From: Cupriavidus basilensis
GTDB lineage: Bacteria; Pseudomonadota; Gammaproteobacteria; Burkholderiales; Burkholderiaceae
Assembly (NCBI RefSeq): GCF_000876015.1
Contig: NZ_BBQM01000016.1
Location: 372,001-436,000 of the forward strand
DNA: 64,000 nucleotides
Direction: 5' to 3'
A program made the position numbers and the translations under genes. The notes beneath the pieces were generated by a model, which was not told where the DNA came from, searched no databases, and worked only from the letters and a program-made list of their open reading frames with translations. Positions 17,571 to 26,105 of this stretch are shown piece by piece (within the stretch, counting starts at the first letter, position 1; the number at the start of each line of letters is the position of its first letter).

Positions 17571-18281
17571 TTACACGTGCACCAGCGTGCCTTCGTCCTC
17601 GCCCAGGATGACGCTCCTGAGCGCGCCGGGCTTGACGATCGAGAACACCTTGATCGGCAGCTTCTGGTCGCGGCACAGGGCGAACGCGGTGGCGTCCATC
17701 ACCTGCAGGTTGCGCGAGATGGCCTCGTCGAAGGAAATCGTGGTGTAGCGCGTGGCGCTCGGGTCTTTCTTGGGGTCGGCGGTGTAGACGCCGTCCACCT
17801 TGGTCGCCTTGAGCACGATCTCGGCGCCGATCTCGGCGCCGCGCAGCGCCGCGGCGGTGTCGGTGGTGAAGAACGGGTTGCCGGTGCCCGCGGCGAAGAT
17901 CACCACCTTGCCCTCCTCGAGCTGGCGGATGGCGCGCGGGCGGATATAGGGCTCGACCACCTGGTCCATGCGCAGCGCGGACTGCACGCGGCCTTCGATG
18001 TTGGCGTGGCGCATGGCGTCCTGCAGCGCCAGCGCGTTCATCATGGTGGCCAGCATGCCCATGTAGTCGGCCGTGGCGCGGTCCATGCCCGCCGCCCCGC
18101 CGGCCACGCCGCGGAAGATGTTGCCGCCGCCGATCACCACCGCGACCTGCACGCCGAGCTTCACGATCTCGGCAATGTCGTTGACCATGCCTTCGATGGT
18201 GGAGCGGTTGATGCCGAAGGCATCGTCGCCCATCAGGGCCTCGCCGGACAATTTCAGTAGGACGCGCTTATAGGCAGGCAT
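17571..18281 (-). CDS. pyrH: Uridylate kinase
   Basis: Phosphorylates UMP to UDP, supplying pyrimidine nucleotides. 236 residues from ATG 18281 (MPAYKRVLLKLSGEALMGDD); the upstream extension is rejected because the canonical N-terminus begins here. Amino-acid-kinase fold with the ATP-binding GGGNIFRG (about residues 52-59), MGMLATMMNALALQ, and the GTGNPFFTTDTAAALRGAEI segment. A hairpin 20 bases upstream of the ATG (18301-18322) and a second large hairpin overlapping a TATAAT (18505-18541) suggest its own promoter and structured leader. Confidence 0.97.
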   Translation of the reverse strand: MPAYKRVLLKLSGEALMGDDAFGINRSTIEGMVNDIAEIVKLGVQVAVVIGGGNIFRGVAGGAAGMDRATADYMGMLATMMNALALQDAMRHANIEGRVQSALRMDQVVEPYIRPRAIRQLEEGKVVIFAAGTGNPFFTTDTAAALRGAEIGAEIVLKATKVDGVYTADPKKDPSATRYTTISFDEAISRNLQVMDATAFALCRDQKLPIKVFSIVKPGALRSVILGEDEGTLVHV

Positions 18282-18300
18282 AGGGATTCCCGGAGCTGGT

Positions 18301-18322
18301 CCGGCTCGTTCTGTCGAGCCGG
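18301..18322 (-). promoter_or_regulatory. Hairpin in the pyrH leader
   Basis: CCGGCTCG (18301-18308), a 6-nt loop and CGAGCCGG (18315-18322) form a perfect stem ending 19 bases before the pyrH ATG, close enough to influence ribosome access. Confidence 0.45.
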
Positions 18323-18504
18323 ATATTTTGGATGCAGACTTGATGCAGGCGGACGGCGCCAACCGGCGCGCCGCCGCCAGGAAAGCCGGTTTTCGGGGTA
18401 GCCTGGCTGCGGCATGGCAGGCCAGACGACTGCGGAAACAGGCTATGAAAACCAACCGTGGCGGCCGCCGCCCGCGCCAGTGCGCGCGCCGCGGCCGTCA
18501 TTTG

Positions 18505-18541
18505 TGCCGAGGGGCACCTCGCGGTGCCCCTCGGCATTATA
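18505..18541 (-). promoter_or_regulatory. 14-bp hairpin overlapping a TATAAT upstream of pyrH
   Basis: TGCCGAGGGGCACC (18505-18518), loop TCGC, and GGTGCCCCTCGGCA (18523-18536) are perfect inverted repeats. On the minus strand the element is immediately preceded by a consensus TATAAT (18536-18541), without a recognisable -35. It may terminate tsf, mark a pyrH promoter with a 5'-end stem-loop, or do both. There is no U-tract on the minus strand. Confidence 0.45.
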
Positions 18542-18599
18542 CGGCGGCCCTTTCGTGCCCTGCCGCACCGTGGCGCGGCCGGGGCGGACCGCCCGGACT

Positions 18600-19478
18600 T
18601 CAGCCCTTCTGGGCGGCTGCCACCTGGGCGGCCACTTCGGCGGCGAAATCGTCCTGCTTCTTCTCGATGCCTTCGCCGACCACGTACAGGGTGAAGCCCT
18701 TGACCGCGGTGTTGGCGGCCTTGAGCATCTGCTCGACGGTCTGCTTGTCGTTCTTCACGAAGGTCTGGTTCAGCAGCGACACTTCCTTCAGGTACTTCTG
18801 CACCGAGCCGTCCACCATCTTGGCGACGATCTCGGCCGGCTTGCCCGATTCGGCGGCCTTCTGCTCGGCGATGCTGCGCTCCTTGGCGATCAGCTCGGCG
18901 GGCACGTCGGCCGACGACAGCGACACCGGCTTCATCGCCGCCACGTGCATGGCCACGTCCTTGGCGGCCACTTCGTCGCCGTCGAACTCGACCATCACGC
19001 CGATGCGGGTGCCGTGCAGGTAGGCGGCCAGCTTGCCGCCGTTGGCATAGCGGGCGAAACGGCGGATCGCCAGGTTCTCGCCGATCTTGCCGATCAGCGC
19101 GGTGCGGGTGGCTTCCACCGACACGCCGTCGATTTCCAGCGCCGACAGGGCGGCCACGTCGGCCGGGTTCTGCTTGGCGACCAGCTCGGCGACTTTGGCC
19201 GAGAAGGCCAGGAAGTCGTCGTTCTTCGACACGAAGTCGGTTTCGCAGTTCAGTTCGACCAGCGCGCCGGTGGTGCCGTCGATGAAGGACACCACCACGC
19301 CTTCGGCGGTCACGCGCGAAGCGGCCTTGCTGGCCTTGTTGCCGAGCTTGACGCGCAGCAGTTCTTCAGCCTTTTCCAGGTTGCCGTCGGCCTCGGTCAG
19401 GGCCTTCTTGCATTCCATCATCGGCGCGTCGGTCTTCGCGCGCAGTTCTGCCACCATGCTTGCGGTAATTGCCGCCAT
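18600..19478 (-). CDS. tsf: Elongation factor Ts
   Basis: Nucleotide-exchange factor that releases GDP from EF-Tu. 292 residues. The N-terminal UBA-like domain is ITASMVAELRAKTDAPMMEC..KKALTEADGNLEKAEELLR; the core contacts EF-Tu through ELNCETDFVSKNDDF (the conserved TDFV). The dimerisation region and C-terminal helix follow. It lies downstream of rpsB across a 251-bp spacer holding an intrinsic terminator-like hairpin, so its expression may be attenuated relative to rpsB. Confidence 0.98.
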   Translation of the reverse strand: MAAITASMVAELRAKTDAPMMECKKALTEADGNLEKAEELLRVKLGNKASKAASRVTAEGVVVSFIDGTTGALVELNCETDFVSKNDDFLAFSAKVAELVAKQNPADVAALSALEIDGVSVEATRTALIGKIGENLAIRRFARYANGGKLAAYLHGTRIGVMVEFDGDEVAAKDVAMHVAAMKPVSLSSADVPAELIAKERSIAEQKAAESGKPAEIVAKMVDGSVQKYLKEVSLLNQTFVKNDKQTVEQMLKAANTAVKGFTLYVVGEGIEKKQDDFAAEVAAQVAAAQKG

Positions 19479-19595
19479 TTGTCACTCCTTGAATGGTTCG
19501 CACCGGCCTGCCCCGCTGGGTCTGGCGGGCCCCGGCCGGCGGTATGCTCAAACTTCACCCGCGACGGATCATGCCTGCGGCGGATGACAACAATT

Positions 19596-19626
19596 CAAAA
19601 AAAGGGGGCGTAACTTCCGCCCCCTT
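19596..19626 (-). terminator. Intrinsic terminator/attenuator between rpsB and tsf
   Basis: On the minus strand AAGGGGGCG and CGCCCCCTT arms (19602-19610 and 19618-19626) with a 7-nt loop are followed by TTTTTTTG. The element lies 104 bp after the rpsB stop and before tsf. A comparable rpsB-tsf intercistronic attenuator is known in E. coli. Confidence 0.75.
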
Positions 19627-19729
19627 GTGTGCCGGAAAGCCCCGGCTGCGCGCAGAACCGGCTCCGGGCCGGTCGGCTAGCGATGATGGTCGGCTACTTT
19701 TGCGCGCGGGGTCCTTTCGGCAGCGGGCT

Positions 19730-20473
19730 TCAGGCTTCTTCGACTTCGACGAATTCGTCGCCGCCGCGGGCGGCTTCAACCACGTCCTGCACCGCGTTGG
19801 CGCGGCCTTCCAGGATCGCGTCGGCCACGCCGCGCACGTACAGGGCCACGGCCTTGCTCGAGTCGTCGTTGCCGGGGATCACGTAGTCGATGCCTTCGGG
19901 CGAGTGGTTGGTGTCGACCACGCCGATCACGGGGATGCCCAGCTTGTTGGCTTCGGTCACGGCGATCTTGTGGTAGCCGACGTCCACCACGAAGATGGCG
20001 TCAGGCACGCCGCCCATGTCCTTGATGCCGCCGATGGACTTCTGCAGCTTGTCCATTTCGCGCTCGAACATCAGCGCTTCCTTCTTGCTCATGGTTTCCA
20101 GCGCGCCGGCTTCCTTGGCGGCTTCCATGTCCTTGAGGCGCTTGATCGAGATCTTGACGGTCTTGAAGTTGGTCAGCATGCCGCCGAGCCAGCGGGCGTC
20201 GACGTAGGGCATGCCGGCGCGGCCGGCTTCTTCAGCGAGGATTTCGCGCGACTGGCGCTTGGTGCCCACGAACAGCACGGTGCCGCGGTTGGCTGCCAGC
20301 TGACGCACGTACTTCAGCGCGTCCTGGAACATCGGCAACGTCTTTTCGAGGTTGATGATGTGGATCTTGTTGCGATGGCCGAAGATGAACGGTGCCATCT
20401 TGGGGTTCCAGAAGCGGGTCTGGTGGCCGAAGTGGCAACCGGCTTCCAGCATTTCGCGCATGGTAACGGACAT
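19730..20473 (-). CDS. rpsB: 30S ribosomal protein S2
   Basis: Small-subunit protein that binds late in assembly and recruits S1. 247 residues. Signature segments are MSVTMREMLEAGCHFGHQTR, HIINLEKTLPMFQDAL, RWLGGMLTNFKTVK and VIGVVDTNHSPEGIDYVIPGNDD. The leader of about 220 nt from the promoter at 20702-20731 contains a branched hairpin, compatible with S2 autoregulation as described for gamma-proteobacterial rpsB. Confidence 0.98.
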   Translation of the reverse strand: MSVTMREMLEAGCHFGHQTRFWNPKMAPFIFGHRNKIHIINLEKTLPMFQDALKYVRQLAANRGTVLFVGTKRQSREILAEEAGRAGMPYVDARWLGGMLTNFKTVKISIKRLKDMEAAKEAGALETMSKKEALMFEREMDKLQKSIGGIKDMGGVPDAIFVVDVGYHKIAVTEANKLGIPVIGVVDTNHSPEGIDYVIPGNDDSSKAVALYVRGVADAILEGRANAVQDVVEAARGGDEFVEVEEA

Positions 20474-20501
20474 GAAAATTCTCCAAAAGGGTTAGGTCTG
20501 A

Positions 20502-20548
20502 AGTCCGCCCCGACATTCCTCAACAGGAACACCCCGGATGGACGGACT
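20502..20548 (-). promoter_or_regulatory. Structured rpsB leader, candidate S2 autoregulatory element
   Basis: AGTCCG (20502-20507) pairs with CGGACT (20543-20548). An inner CCG/CGG pair and a TTCCT-CAAC-AGGAA stem-loop (20516-20529) sit inside, giving an interrupted multi-stem structure ending about 28 bases before the rpsB ATG. Confidence 0.45.
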
Positions 20549-20701
20549 CGCGATTTCACGATCTCTGGCTTCCAGATGCAGCGCCGAACGCACATTCGAC
20601 GTGCATTTGACAATACATCCGACAATACCCGGCGCGAGCAGAACGACTGCAAACGACGGCATTGCCACGCCCGAAGGCGGTCATGAGAAAGCCAGCCCAA
20701 G

Positions 20702-20731
20702 ATTGTAGCAACAAAACCGGACTTCGCTCAA
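20702..20731 (-). promoter_or_regulatory. rpsB promoter
   Basis: On the minus strand TTGAGC (20726-20731) and TACAAT (20702-20707) are separated by 18 bp. This is the best sigma-70-like promoter in the window and implies an untranslated leader of about 220 nt. Confidence 0.65.
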
Positions 20732-20862
20732 GGGGGCCGGTACTGTGACGGCACGGTGGCGGTGCCGGGCCGATGCGTCCGGCATGCGCCCCGCCCCCGC
20801 GCCCGCCAGGCCCGGCCGGGGCGCCCCGGCGGCCCATTTTGGCTGCGGCAGGGGCGCGATGG

Positions 20863-20871
20863 TGCGATAAT
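20863..20871 (+). promoter_or_regulatory. Candidate extended -10 for map
   Basis: TGCGATAAT (extended -10, TGn plus GATAAT) lies about 63 bases before the map ATG. No good -35 element is visible. Confidence 0.35.
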
Positions 20872-20933
20872 CCCGTCTTTCAGATTCGACTTGAGGCGCA
20901 GCCAGTGGCTTCGCCGCCACTTTTGCGAGCAGC

Positions 20934-21752
20934 ATGAGCATCCATATCAAGAACGCCGACGATATCGCCCAGATGCGGGTAGCGTGCCGGCTGGCCTCCG
21001 AGGTCCTCGACTACATCACGCCCTTCGTCAAGCCCGGCATCACCACCGGCGAGATCGACCGGCTGTGCCACGCCTACATGCGCGACGTGCAGGGCACCGT
21101 GCCGGCGCCGCTGAACTACGCCCCGCCCGGCTACCCGCCCTTCCCCGGCGCGATCTGCACCTCGGTCAACGACGTGATCTGCCACGGCATCCCGGGCGAG
21201 CGCGTGCTGAAGTCCGGCGACGCGATCAACCTGGACATCACCGTCATCACCAAGGAAGGCTACTACGGCGACACCAGCCGCATGTTCATCGTCGGCGAAG
21301 GCTCGATCCTGGCCAAGCGCCTGGCCCAGGTCACGTTCGAATGCATGTGGAAGGGCATCATGCAGGTGCGCCCCGGCGCCCACCTCGGCGACATCGGCCA
21401 CGTGATCCAGGTCCACGCGGAAGGCGCCGGCTACAGCGTGGTGCGCGAATACTGCGGCCACGGCATCGGCAAGAACTTCCACGAAGACCCGCAGGTGCTG
21501 CACTACGGCCGCCCCGGCACCGGCATGGAGATCCAGCCCGGCATGATCTTCACGATCGAGCCGATGGTCAACGCCGGCAAGCGCGAGATCCGCACCATGC
21601 CCGACCACTGGACCGTCAAGACGCGCGACCGCAGCCTGTCCGCGCAGTGGGAGCACACCATCCTGGTGACGGAGACCGGCTACGACGTGCTCACCGTCTC
21701 GGCGGGCACGCAGGCGCCGCCGGCCTTCGTCACCGATTCCGTCGCAGCCTGA
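20934..21752 (+). CDS. map: Methionine aminopeptidase, type I
   Basis: Removes the initiator Met from nascent proteins. 272 residues. Pita-bread fold metalloprotease; the five metal ligands are seen in INLDITVITKEGYYGDTS (two Asp), YCGHGIGKNFHEDP (His), IFTIEPMV (Glu) and WEHTILV (Glu). Divergent from rpsB, a conserved arrangement in beta-proteobacteria, and followed 115 bp later by glnD. Confidence 0.97.
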   Translation: MSIHIKNADDIAQMRVACRLASEVLDYITPFVKPGITTGEIDRLCHAYMRDVQGTVPAPLNYAPPGYPPFPGAICTSVNDVICHGIPGERVLKSGDAINLDITVITKEGYYGDTSRMFIVGEGSILAKRLAQVTFECMWKGIMQVRPGAHLGDIGHVIQVHAEGAGYSVVREYCGHGIGKNFHEDPQVLHYGRPGTGMEIQPGMIFTIEPMVNAGKREIRTMPDHWTVKTRDRSLSAQWEHTILVTETGYDVLTVSAGTQAPPAFVTDSVAA

Positions 21753-21867
21753 CGCTACCCCGGGCGCCAAGTTGGCGCCCTTCTTGTTTCAGCCGCCGCT
21801 TCGCTGTTTCGCCGCTTCATCGTTTCGCCGTTTCTTCGTCGCTCCCCAGCAACCCATCGCCCTTTCG

Positions 21868-24471
21868 ATGTCCCAAGCCCAAGTCATGGACGCCACGCCG
21901 GAACTCATCCTCGCCACCCGTGTTCGCGATCAGCTGAAAGCCGGCAAGCAGGCCGTGTTCGACGACTTCAGCGCGCACGGCCACGTCGGCCACCTGCTCA
22001 CGCGCCTGCGGCGCGCGGTGGACGCCGCGCTGGTCGAGGCCTGGCGCGGGCTGGCCCTGCCGGCGCAGTGCGCGCTGGTGGCCGTGGGCGGCTACGGGCG
22101 CGGCGAGCTGTTCCCGTACTCGGACGTGGACGTGCTGCTGCTGCTGCCGGCCGAGCCCGACGACGACACCGCGCGCCGGCTGGAGAAATTCATCGGCCTG
22201 TGCTGGGACCTCGGGCTGGAGATCGGCTCGGCCGTGCGCACCGTGGACGACTGCATCCGCGAGTCGCGCCAGGACGTCACCATCCAAACCTCGCTGCTCG
22301 AGGCGCGCCTGCTGACCGGCAACCGCAAGCTGTTCGCCGAGCTGCAGACGCGCTACCAGGCCGACCTCGACCCGCGCGCGTTCTTCCAGGCCAAGCTGCT
22401 GGAAATGCGCCAGCGCCACGCCAAGTACCAGGACACGCCCTACGCGCTCGAGCCCAACAGCAAGGAAAGCCCGGGCGGCCTGCGCGACCTGCAGGTGATC
22501 CTGTGGATGACCAAGGCGGCCGGCTTCGGCGACAGCTGGAAGGAGCTGTTCGAGCGCGGCCTGCTGAGCGAGCGCGAGGCGCAGGAACTGCAGCGCAACG
22601 AGCGCCTGCTCAAGACCATCCGCGCGCGCCTGCACCTGGTGGCCGGGCGCCGCCAGGACGTGCTGGTGTTCGACCTGCAGACCGCGCTGGCCGAATCGTT
22701 CGGCTACCGCCAGAACAACAACAAGCGCGCCAGCGAGCAGCTGATGCGGCGCTACTACTGGGCCGCCAAGGCGGTCACCCAGCTCAACAGCGTGCTGCTG
22801 CTCAACATCGAGGCGATGCTGTTCCCCAGCGAATCCAAGGTGACGCGCGTCATCAACGAGCGCTTCGTGGAACGCCAGGGCATGCTGGAGATCACCAGCG
22901 ACGACCTCTACGAGCGCGAGCCGCACGCCATCCTCGAAACCTTCCTGGTGTACGAGCGCACGCCCGGCGTCAAGGGCCTGTCGCCGCGCACGCTGCGCGG
23001 CCTGTACAACGCGCGCACGGTGATGGACGCGCACTGGCGCAACGACCCCGAGAACCGCCGCCTGTTCCTGGCCATCGTGCAGGAGCCGCAGGGCATCACG
23101 CACGCGCTGCGCCTGATGAACCAGACCAGCGTGCTGGGCCGCTACCTGAGCAATTTCCGCCGCATCGTCGGCCAGATGCAGCACGACCTGTTCCACGTCT
23201 ACACGGTGGACCAGCACATCCTCATGGTGGTGCGCAACATGCGGCGCTTCGCCGTGGTCGAGCACACCCACGAGTTCCCGTTCTGCAGCCGGCTGATGGC
23301 CACCTTCGACCGCCCCTGGGTGCTGTGGGTGGCGGCGCTGTTCCACGACATCGCCAAGGGCCGCGGCGGCGACCACTCCAAGCTCGGCACCACCGACGCG
23401 CGCCGCTTCTGCAAGCAGCACGGCATCGCGCGCGAGGACACCGACCTGATCGCCTGGCTGGTCGAGCACCACCTGACCATGAGCCACGTGGCGCAGAAGC
23501 AGGACCTGACCGACCCGGACGTGATCCACGCCTTCGCCCGCGTGGTCGGCAGCGAGCGCTACCTGACCGCGCTCTACCTGCTGACCGTGGCCGACATCCG
23601 CGGCACCAGCCCCAAGGTGTGGAACGCGTGGAAGGGCAAGCTGCTCGAAGACCTCTACCGCATCACGCTGCGCGTGCTCGGCGGCGCCCGCGTCGACCCG
23701 CACTCGCTGTGGTCGCAGCGCAAGGAAGACACCATCGCGCAGCTGCGCCTGAAGGCCTTCGACCCCGAACTGGGCAAGCCGCTGTGGGCCCAGCTCGACG
23801 TGGCCTTCTTCCTGCGCCACGACGCGCGCGACATCGCCTGGCTCACGCGCCACCTCTACGACAAGGTCGACGGCGACGCCCCGGTGGTCAAGGCGCGCGT
23901 GTCCGCCGCCGGCGAAGGCATGCAGGTGGCGGTCTACGTCAAGGACCAGCCCGACGTGTTCACGCGCATCTGCGGCTATTTCGAACGCAAGAGCTTCTCC
24001 ATCCAGGAAGCCAAGATCCACACCACCCGCCACGGCTACGCGCTCGACACTTTCCAGGTCACCGACCCCGGCATCGGCAGCGCGGCCAGCGGCAACTACC
24101 GCGACATCATCGCGCTGGTCGAGCACGAGCTGGCCGAGCGCCTGCGCCCGAACGCGCCGCTGCCGGAACCCTCGCAAGGGCGGCTGTCGCGCCAGTCGCG
24201 CAGCTTCCCGATCAAGCCGCGCGTGGACCTGCGCCCCGACGAGCGCGGCCAGTACTACCTGCTGTCGCTCTCGGCCAACGACCGCACCGGCCTGCTGTAC
24301 GCGATCTCGCGCGTACTGGCCAAGCACCGCATCTCGGTGCATACCGCCCGCATCAACACGCTCGGCGAGCGGGTGGAAGACGTTTTCCTGGTCGACGGCA
24401 GCCGCCTCGCCTCGGACAACAAATTGCAGCTACAGCTTGAACAGGACCTGCTGGCGGCGCTGGCCATCTAG
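21868..24471 (+). CDS. glnD: PII uridylyltransferase / uridylyl-removing enzyme
   Basis: Primary nitrogen sensor: uridylylates PII proteins when glutamine is low and deuridylylates them when it is high. 867 residues from ATG 21868 (MSQAQVMDATPELIL), chosen over a longer frame whose first 32 codons lack similarity. Domains: nucleotidyltransferase with GGYGRGELFPYSDVDVL (74-90), GlnE-like helical region (PNSKESPGGLRDLQVI), HD domain (ALFHDIAKGRGGDHS, about 490-504), and two C-terminal ACT glutamine-sensor domains (VAVYVKDQPDVFTRICGYFE; YLLSLSANDRTGLLYAISR). Confidence 0.97.
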   Translation: MSQAQVMDATPELILATRVRDQLKAGKQAVFDDFSAHGHVGHLLTRLRRAVDAALVEAWRGLALPAQCALVAVGGYGRGELFPYSDVDVLLLLPAEPDDDTARRLEKFIGLCWDLGLEIGSAVRTVDDCIRESRQDVTIQTSLLEARLLTGNRKLFAELQTRYQADLDPRAFFQAKLLEMRQRHAKYQDTPYALEPNSKESPGGLRDLQVILWMTKAAGFGDSWKELFERGLLSEREAQELQRNERLLKTIRARLHLVAGRRQDVLVFDLQTALAESFGYRQNNNKRASEQLMRRYYWAAKAVTQLNSVLLLNIEAMLFPSESKVTRVINERFVERQGMLEITSDDLYEREPHAILETFLVYERTPGVKGLSPRTLRGLYNARTVMDAHWRNDPENRRLFLAIVQEPQGITHALRLMNQTSVLGRYLSNFRRIVGQMQHDLFHVYTVDQHILMVVRNMRRFAVVEHTHEFPFCSRLMATFDRPWVLWVAALFHDIAKGRGGDHSKLGTTDARRFCKQHGIAREDTDLIAWLVEHHLTMSHVAQKQDLTDPDVIHAFARVVGSERYLTALYLLTVADIRGTSPKVWNAWKGKLLEDLYRITLRVLGGARVDPHSLWSQRKEDTIAQLRLKAFDPELGKPLWAQLDVAFFLRHDARDIAWLTRHLYDKVDGDAPVVKARVSAAGEGMQVAVYVKDQPDVFTRICGYFERKSFSIQEAKIHTTRHGYALDTFQVTDPGIGSAASGNYRDIIALVEHELAERLRPNAPLPEPSQGRLSRQSRSFPIKPRVDLRPDERGQYYLLSLSANDRTGLLYAISRVLAKHRISVHTARINTLGERVEDVFLVDGSRLASDNKLQLQLEQDLLAALAI

Positions 24472-24494
24472 GCCGGACGCCCCGCATTGAAGAT

Positions 24495-26060
24495 ATGACC
24501 GATGACACTTCGCCCAAGCGCAAGACGCTGGGCATCAAGACCGCGCCCGCCGGCAACACCCGCAAGCCCACCCGGCCGGTGCGGGTGTCCGACCTGAACC
24601 GCCAGCGCGTGCGCGCCGTGGTCGACGGCATCAAGCAGGCCCAGGAGCGCGCCGGCGGCGCGCGCAGGAAACCCGAGGACGGCGCGCAGCGCCCCGCGCG
24701 CGGCCCGCGCACCGGCGACGGCCAGGACCGCCCGCGCCGCTTTGGTGGCGAAGGCGACAACCGCCAACGCAACTTTGGCCCGCGCGAGGGCGACGACCGG
24801 CCGCGCCGTTTCACGCCCGGCGAAGGCGACAACCGCCAGCGTAACTTCGGCCCGCGCGAGGGCGACGACCGGCCGCGCCGTTTCACGCCCGGCGAAGGCC
24901 AGGACCGCCCGCGCCGTTTCGGCGGCGAAGGCGACAACCGCCAGCGTAACTTCGGCCCGCGCGAGGGCGACGACCGGCCGCGCCGCTTTGGCCCGGGCGA
25001 AGGCCAGGACCGCCCGCGCCGCTTCGGCGGCGAAGGCGACAACCGCCAGCGCGGCTTCGGCCCGCGCGAGGGCGACGACCGGCCGCGCCGCTTTGCTCCG
25101 GGCGAAGGCCAGGACCGGCCGCGCCGTTTCGCCCCCGGCGAGAACAATGACCGCCCGCGCCGCCCGCACGACGGCGGCCAGCGCGACTACCGCGGCGGCC
25201 GGCCGGAACGCGCGCAGCAGACCGAGCGTCCGGTGCGCGCCGAGCGCCCCGCGCCCGCGCCGCAGGCGCCGCGCGCCGAAGACGGCGCCGACGGCCTGGT
25301 GCGGCTGTCCAAGCGCATGTCGGAACTGGGCCTGTGCTCGCGCCGCGAAGCCGACGAATGGATTCCGCGCGGCTGGGTGCTGGTCGACGGCCAGCCCGTG
25401 ACCGAGCTCGGCTCGCGCGTCGGCCCGGACGCCAATATCGAGATCCACCAGGCCGCGCGCTCCGAGCAGGGCGAGCGCGTGACCGTGCTGCTGCACAAGC
25501 CGGTAGGCTATGTGTCGGGCCAGGCCGAGGACGGCTACGAGCCGGCCGCGGTGCTGTTCGCGCCCGAGAACCAGTGGGAGCAGGACCCCACCCGCAAGCG
25601 CCTCGCGCCGTGGCAGCGCAAGAGCCTGGCCCCCGCCGGCCGGCTCGACATCGACTCCACCGGCCTGCTGGTGCTGACCCAGGACGGCCGCGTGGCGCGC
25701 CACCTGATCGGCGAAGACTCCACCGTGGAGAAGGAATACCTGGTGCGCGTGCAGTGGGAATCGCCGCAGGGCCTGGTCGAGCGCAATATCTCGAACCTCT
25801 TCCCCGCCGAGCTGATCGAGAAGCTGCGCCACGGCCTGTCGCTCGACGGCGAGGCGCTCAAGCCGGCCAAGGTTAGCTGGCAGAACGAGGAGCAGCTGCG
25901 CTTCGTGCTGCGCGAAGGCAAGAAACGCCAGATCCGCCGCATGTGCGAGCAGGTCGGGCTCAAGGTGGTCGGCCTCAAGCGCGTGCGCATGGGCCGCATC
26001 GTGCTGGGCGACCTGCCGGTCGGCCAGTGGCGCTTCCTCGGCCCGTTCGAGAAGTTCTGA
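24495..26060 (+). CDS. 23S rRNA pseudouridine synthase (RluF/RsuA family) with long repetitive N-terminal tail
   Basis: Isomerises a uridine in rRNA. 521 residues, about 250 longer than typical because of an N-terminal disordered extension (1-265). Within it are tandem 11-12-residue modules such as GQDRPRRFGGE, GDNRQRNFGPRE and GDDRPRRFTPGE. The folded part starts with an S4 RNA-binding domain (RLSKRMSELGLCSRREADEW), then the synthase core with the catalytic Asp about residue 385 (APAGRLDIDSTGLLVLTQDG) and the family motif GKKRQIRRMCEQVGLKVVGL. It is more RluF-like than RluB-like in the core; target position uncertain. It follows glnD by 23 bp. Confidence 0.88.
   Translation: MTDDTSPKRKTLGIKTAPAGNTRKPTRPVRVSDLNRQRVRAVVDGIKQAQERAGGARRKPEDGAQRPARGPRTGDGQDRPRRFGGEGDNRQRNFGPREGDDRPRRFTPGEGDNRQRNFGPREGDDRPRRFTPGEGQDRPRRFGGEGDNRQRNFGPREGDDRPRRFGPGEGQDRPRRFGGEGDNRQRGFGPREGDDRPRRFAPGEGQDRPRRFAPGENNDRPRRPHDGGQRDYRGGRPERAQQTERPVRAERPAPAPQAPRAEDGADGLVRLSKRMSELGLCSRREADEWIPRGWVLVDGQPVTELGSRVGPDANIEIHQAARSEQGERVTVLLHKPVGYVSGQAEDGYEPAAVLFAPENQWEQDPTRKRLAPWQRKSLAPAGRLDIDSTGLLVLTQDGRVARHLIGEDSTVEKEYLVRVQWESPQGLVERNISNLFPAELIEKLRHGLSLDGEALKPAKVSWQNEEQLRFVLREGKKRQIRRMCEQVGLKVVGLKRVRMGRIVLGDLPVGQWRFLGPFEKF
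24720..25170 (+). repeat. In-frame coding minisatellite in the pseudouridine synthase tail
   Basis: Imperfect tandem units of 33-36 bp encode modules of the type GxxRPRRFxxGE and GDNRQRNFGPRE. Two consecutive 72-bp copies (GDNRQRNFGPRE plus GDDRPRRFTPGE) are nearly identical, suggesting recent duplication and probable length variation between strains. Confidence 0.85.
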
Positions 26061-26105
26061 GCCGCGCGGCCGGAACCCGATGGCGGCGGCTGCCGGCGAG
26101 GCGGC

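Larger units (their letters stand above)
18282..18599. other. 318-bp tsf-pyrH intergenic region
   Basis: No gene is supported. The region contains two perfect hairpins (18301-18322 and 18505-18536) and a minus-strand TATAAT at 18536-18541. If that is the pyrH promoter, the leader would be about 250 nt. Confidence 0.6.
20474..20933. other. 460-bp divergent rpsB/map control region
   Basis: No gene is supported. From left to right it holds the rpsB leader structure (20502-20548), a leader of about 150 nt without obvious motifs, the rpsB promoter (20702-20731) and an extended -10 for map (20863-20871). Confidence 0.65.

Noticed and set aside
20756..21937. 393-residue plus-strand frame overlapping map in another frame
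   Set aside because: Arg/Pro/His-rich composition typical of a shifted frame; map in the correct frame has all metal ligands.
24353..25832. Minus-strand repetitive frames (PSPGAKRRGRSWPS-type) and a CRISPR-like look at 24.7-25.2 kb
   Set aside because: The repeats are the antisense view of the in-frame tail repeats of the pseudouridine synthase; units are contiguous without unique spacers, so this is not a CRISPR array.
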